A stretch of DNA of 64,000 bases from Sphingomonas dokdonensis. GTDB taxonomy: Bacteria > Pseudomonadota > Alphaproteobacteria > Sphingomonadales > Sphingomonadaceae. Of this stretch, positions 61,375 through 64,000 are shown piece after piece. Each line of letters starts with the position of its first letter. Position 1 is the stretch's first letter. The position numbers were made by a program, and so were the translations under genes. The stretch covers positions 140,568 to 204,567 of the forward strand of contig NZ_NBBI01000005.1 in assembly GCF_002197685.1 (NCBI RefSeq). The letters are read 5' to 3'. The notes beneath the pieces are model-generated. The model worked only from the letters and a program-made list of their open reading frames with translations. It was not told where the DNA came from and did not search any database.

Positions 61375-62076
61375 TCACCCATGCATCACATGGTCCCGGT
61401 CACGCACCGTCCGCGCGCTGTTCGCCGGATGCGCCGCATCCTCATAGCCAAAGGCGATGCCGAACAGCAGCTTGTGATCGTCCCCCACGCCCAGTTCGCG
61501 ATGCACGATCTCGGCATGGTGGCTCAGCGCCCCTTGCGCGCACGACGCCAGGCCATTCGCCGTCAGCGCCAGCATGAACGACTGCGCATACATGCCGCAA
61601 TCCGCCGCCTCGCGCATCCCCGCCCAGGCCGGGATGAACAGGAACATGGCATGCGGCGCGTCGAAGAAGCGGAAATTGCGCAGGAACGATTCGGTTCGCG
61701 CCGCCACGTCTTCGCGCGCCACGTTGGTCGCCGCGAACAGCGACTTCGCCGCATCGATCTGCCGCCCGCGATAATGGCCAGGATAGGCGCCGGTCAGCGG
61801 AAAGTCGGGCGTCATCTTCGTCCCGCTCTTCGCCGCCTCGTGCAGCACCGTGCGCATGCGCTCGGCCGAATCGCCCGACACGACATGCGCGGTCCACGGC
61901 TGCACGTTGCAGTTGGAGGGCGCGAGCTGCGCCATCTCCATCACGCGCTCTAGCAGGTCGGCAGGCACCGGGTCCTTCTTGAACCCGCGCACCGAGCGCC
62001 GCTCGCGCAGCAGGTCCTCCAGCACGTCGCTCTCGTTCACTTGCTCAACTGCCCCCGCTGCCGCTGCCGTCGCCAT
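61375..62076 (-). CDS. Nitroreductase family protein
   Basis: A 233-aa FMN-dependent nitroreductase-like enzyme. The FMN-binding ERRSVRGFKKDPVPADLLER, MEMAQLAPSNCNVQPWTAHV and SFMLALTANGLASCAQGALS are conserved, and the C-terminus KLLFGIAFGYEDAAHPAN holds the usual FGY motif. It may reduce nitroaromatics, quinones or flavins in the cytoplasm; substrate unknown. Start ATG at 62076. It is divergent from the amidohydrolase gene with a 92-base gap. Confidence 0.9.
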   Translation of the reverse strand: MATAAAAGAVEQVNESDVLEDLLRERRSVRGFKKDPVPADLLERVMEMAQLAPSNCNVQPWTAHVVSGDSAERMRTVLHEAAKSGTKMTPDFPLTGAYPGHYRGRQIDAAKSLFAATNVAREDVAARTESFLRNFRFFDAPHAMFLFIPAWAGMREAADCGMYAQSFMLALTANGLASCAQGALSHHAEIVHRELGVGDDHKLLFGIAFGYEDAAHPANSARTVRDRDHVMHG

Positions 62077-62168
62077 CGCTCGCTCCTAAGTCACTTGTTC
62101 GAATCTCCTTGCCTCAGCCCCGCGCGGAAGTCACCATTGCGGCCAAAGACGAAAAATGGAGAGGCACG

Positions 62169-64000
62169 ATGTACGACCTGGTGATCAGGGGCGGCACGAT
62201 CGTCGATGGCTCGGGCGGTGCGCCCTTTCGCGGCGATGTCGCGATCAACGGCGATCGGATCGCCGCGATCGGCACGGTCAGCGGCACCGGCAAACGCGAA
62301 ATCGACGCGACCGGCAAGCTCGTCACCCCCGGCTGGGTCGATATCCACACCCATTATGACGGCCAGATCACCTGGGCCTCCCGGATGGACCCGTCCTCCA
62401 CGCTGGGCGCCACCACCGTCGTCGTCGGCAATTGCGGCGTCGGCTTCGCGCCCGTCCGCCCGCAGGATCACGACACGCTGATTCGCCTGATGGAGGGGGT
62501 CGAGGACATCCCCGGCGCCGCGCTGCACGAAGGGCTGTCGTGGCAATGGGAAAGCTTCGGCGAATATATGGACGCGATCGACAAGCTGCCGCACGACATC
62601 GACGTCGCCGTCCAGGTGCCGCACGGCGCGCTGCGCGTCTATGTGATGGGACAGCGCGGCGCCGATCGCGATCCCGCCACGCCGGAAGAGAATGAGGAAA
62701 TGCGCCGCCTCACCGCAGAGGCGCTGCGCGACGGCGCGCTCGGCTTCTCGACCACCCGCACGATGGTCCACCGCACCGCCGATGGCGATCTCACCCCCAC
62801 CGTGCGCGCCGCGCGCGAGGAGATGGAGGCGATCGCCCGCGGCATCGCCGATGCCGGCACCGGCGTGCTGCAATGGGTGTCCGATTTCCAGGACATGGAC
62901 GAGGAGTTCAGCCTTGTGCGCGACCTGACCAGGATCTCGGGCCAGCCGCTGAGCTTCTCGATGGTCCAGGCCGATGTCGTGCCCAATCAATGGCGCCAGC
63001 TCACCGATCGGCTCGATGCCTCGGTCGCCGAGGGCTATCCACTGAAGGCGCAGATCGCCGGCCGCCCGGTCGGGCTGATGCTCGGACTGCAAGGCTCGGT
63101 CCACCCTTTCATCAGCCGGCCCAGCTATCGCGAGATCGCCGACCTGCCGCTCGACCAGAAGGTCGCCCGGATGCGCGATCCCGCATTCCGCGCCCGCCTG
63201 ATCGCCGAAATGCCGGAAAAGGATCACCCCTTCGTCAACTCGGTCGCCGGCGCGCAGCACAAGATGTTCCGCATCACCGACCGCGTCGATTACGAGCCCG
63301 ATCCTTCGACCAGCCTCGCCGCCGAGGCCGAACGCCAGGGCATCCACCCCGACGAACTTGTCTATGACGCGCTGCTCGAGGACGAGGGTCGCGCCTTTCT
63401 GTTCTTCCCGATGCACAATTACGTCGAGGGCAATCTCGACAACGTCCATGCGATGATCACCAACCCGAACACGCTATCCGGCCTGTCGGATGGCGGCGCA
63501 CATGTCGGCGCGATCTGCGACGTCAGCCTGCCGACCTTCATGCTCACCCACTGGTGCCGCGACCGCACCCGTGGCCCCCTGCTCGATCTCGCCGACACGG
63601 TGAAGCAGCAGACCCGCGACACCGCGCTCGCCGTCGGGCTCGCGGACCGCGGCCTGCTCGCCCCCGGTTACCTCGCCGACGTCAACGTCATCGATTTCGA
63701 CCAGCTCGAACTCGGCAAGCCCTACATGATCTACGACCTCCCCACCGGCGCCCGCCGCCTGATGCAAAAGGCCAAGGGCTATGTCGCCACGATCAAGTCG
63801 GGCCAGGTGATCTACCAGGGAGGCGAACCCACCAACGCCCTCCCCGGCAAACTCATCCGCGGCCGCCAACCCGCGCCCGCGCCGGCGTCCGCATGGGCGC
63901 GTTCGATCCCGGCTCGGTCAACCTCGGCACGCACGGCCCCGATGGCCTCCCCAGCGCCTCAATCCTCTACGCCACCACCTATCGCGACATCGCCTGGCTC
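62169..64000 (+). CDS. D-aminoacylase-like amidohydrolase (3' end not resolved)
   Basis: A metal-dependent amidohydrolase with the N-terminal MYDLVIRGGTIVDGSGGAPF, metal ligands HTHYDGQITW, VVGNCGVGFAPVRPQDHD, the D-aminoacylase-like HGALRVYVMGQRG and NTLSGLSDGGAHVGAICDVS with the conserved D. D-aminoacylases release D-amino acids from N-acylated forms. The frame reaches the right edge with no stop, giving 610 residues, while normal members end at around 560-570, near LPGKLIRG at 63840. The extra tail is proline/serine-rich, so the real stop or a frameshift may lie near 63860-63890. A second frame begins at 63893. Confidence 0.85.
   Translation, partial: MYDLVIRGGTIVDGSGGAPFRGDVAINGDRIAAIGTVSGTGKREIDATGKLVTPGWVDIHTHYDGQITWASRMDPSSTLGATTVVVGNCGVGFAPVRPQDHDTLIRLMEGVEDIPGAALHEGLSWQWESFGEYMDAIDKLPHDIDVAVQVPHGALRVYVMGQRGADRDPATPEENEEMRRLTAEALRDGALGFSTTRTMVHRTADGDLTPTVRAAREEMEAIARGIADAGTGVLQWVSDFQDMDEEFSLVRDLTRISGQPLSFSMVQADVVPNQWRQLTDRLDASVAEGYPLKAQIAGRPVGLMLGLQGSVHPFISRPSYREIADLPLDQKVARMRDPAFRARLIAEMPEKDHPFVNSVAGAQHKMFRITDRVDYEPDPSTSLAAEAERQGIHPDELVYDALLEDEGRAFLFFPMHNYVEGNLDNVHAMITNPNTLSGLSDGGAHVGAICDVSLPTFMLTHWCRDRTRGPLLDLADTVKQQTRDTALAVGLADRGLLAPGYLADVNVIDFDQLELGKPYMIYDLPTGARRLMQKAKGYVATIKSGQVIYQGGEPTNALPGKLIRGRQPAPAPASAWARSIPARSTSARTAPMASPAPQSSTPPPIATSPG
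63893..64000 (+). CDS. Possible start of a further gene, partial
   Basis: An ATG at 63893 opens a second frame with MGAFDPGSVNLGTHGPDGLP, then SASILYATTYRDIAWL, and runs to the window edge. Its sequence is better balanced than the tail of the amidohydrolase frame it overlaps and could be the next gene. Not recognised. Only 36 residues are visible. Confidence 0.4.
   Translation, partial: MGAFDPGSVNLGTHGPDGLPSASILYATTYRDIAWL

Noticed and set aside
62091..63449. 452-codon minus-strand frame opposite the amidohydrolase
   Set aside because: The plus strand carries the clear amidohydrolase motifs; this is its mirror.

Overview
The window is a GC-rich, gene-dense stretch of an alphaproteobacterial chromosome. 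It is most likely from Sphingomonas or a close relative in the Sphingomonadaceae. The call rests on gene order and families rather than one marker: aroK-aroB; aat next to DUF2155 and NDUFA12; a SUV3-type helicase-hslR-fdxA-carD block; ctaB-small ORF-ctaG-coxC-DUF983-surf1-thrC; Atm1-type ABC exporter; a fatty acyl-AMP ligase; and many intergenic palindromes typical of sphingomonad genomes. I see no rRNA, tRNA, CRISPR array, prophage or transposase gene.

Layout. 1-2.9 kb: the N-terminal part of an unknown exported protein, a 45-aa membrane peptide, then aroK, aroB and a DUF2256 peptide. 2.9-7.4 kb: the tightly overlapped minus-strand run cvpA, IscU-like scaffold, CPA2 antiporter, DUF423, and radA with a LexA-type box. 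7.7-13 kb: a lipoprotein, aat overlapping DUF2155 tail to tail, NDUFA12, an APC permease, DUF192, a double cold-shock protein and recX. 13-24 kb: acyl-AMP ligase, acs, marC, an exported NTF2-like protein, folD, DUF167, yggT, argB, a VUT-family transporter, a nucleoside transporter and a cold-shock protein. 24-31 kb: an SDR, a two-gene betaine/ergothioneine-type ABC importer with fused permease and binding protein, a quinone oxidoreductase, DUF1192 and clpA. 32-43 kb: an S9 peptidase, Atm1 exporter, GNAT, recQ, a sulfur-transferase-like protein, ATP-dependent DNA ligase, metallophosphoesterase, dps, a GDT1-like protein and rpmG. 43-46 kb: three tandem DUF2807 envelope proteins. 46-51 kb: carD, fdxA, hslR, helicase and an M23 peptidase. 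51-57 kb: two small membrane ORFs in an AT-richer patch, an HI0933-like flavoprotein, a 59-aa HTH-like protein, prfC and thrC. 57-61 kb: cytochrome oxidase assembly genes. 61-64 kb: a nitroreductase and a D-aminoacylase-like amidohydrolase running off the right edge.

Most content is housekeeping: aromatic amino acid, arginine and threonine synthesis, folate, respiration, DNA repair, proteolysis and envelope. The least ordinary signals are regulatory. A 24-bp palindromic operator with the same geometry occurs before the S9 peptidase gene and before two of the three DUF2807 genes, suggesting one trans-acting repressor controls an envelope regulon. A GAAC-N7-GAAC box sits before radA. A terminator-like hairpin lies in the rpmG leader. 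Other points of note are the 178-bp antisense overlap of aat and the DUF2155 gene, a probable CTG start codon, and several conserved-looking peptides of 45-60 residues.
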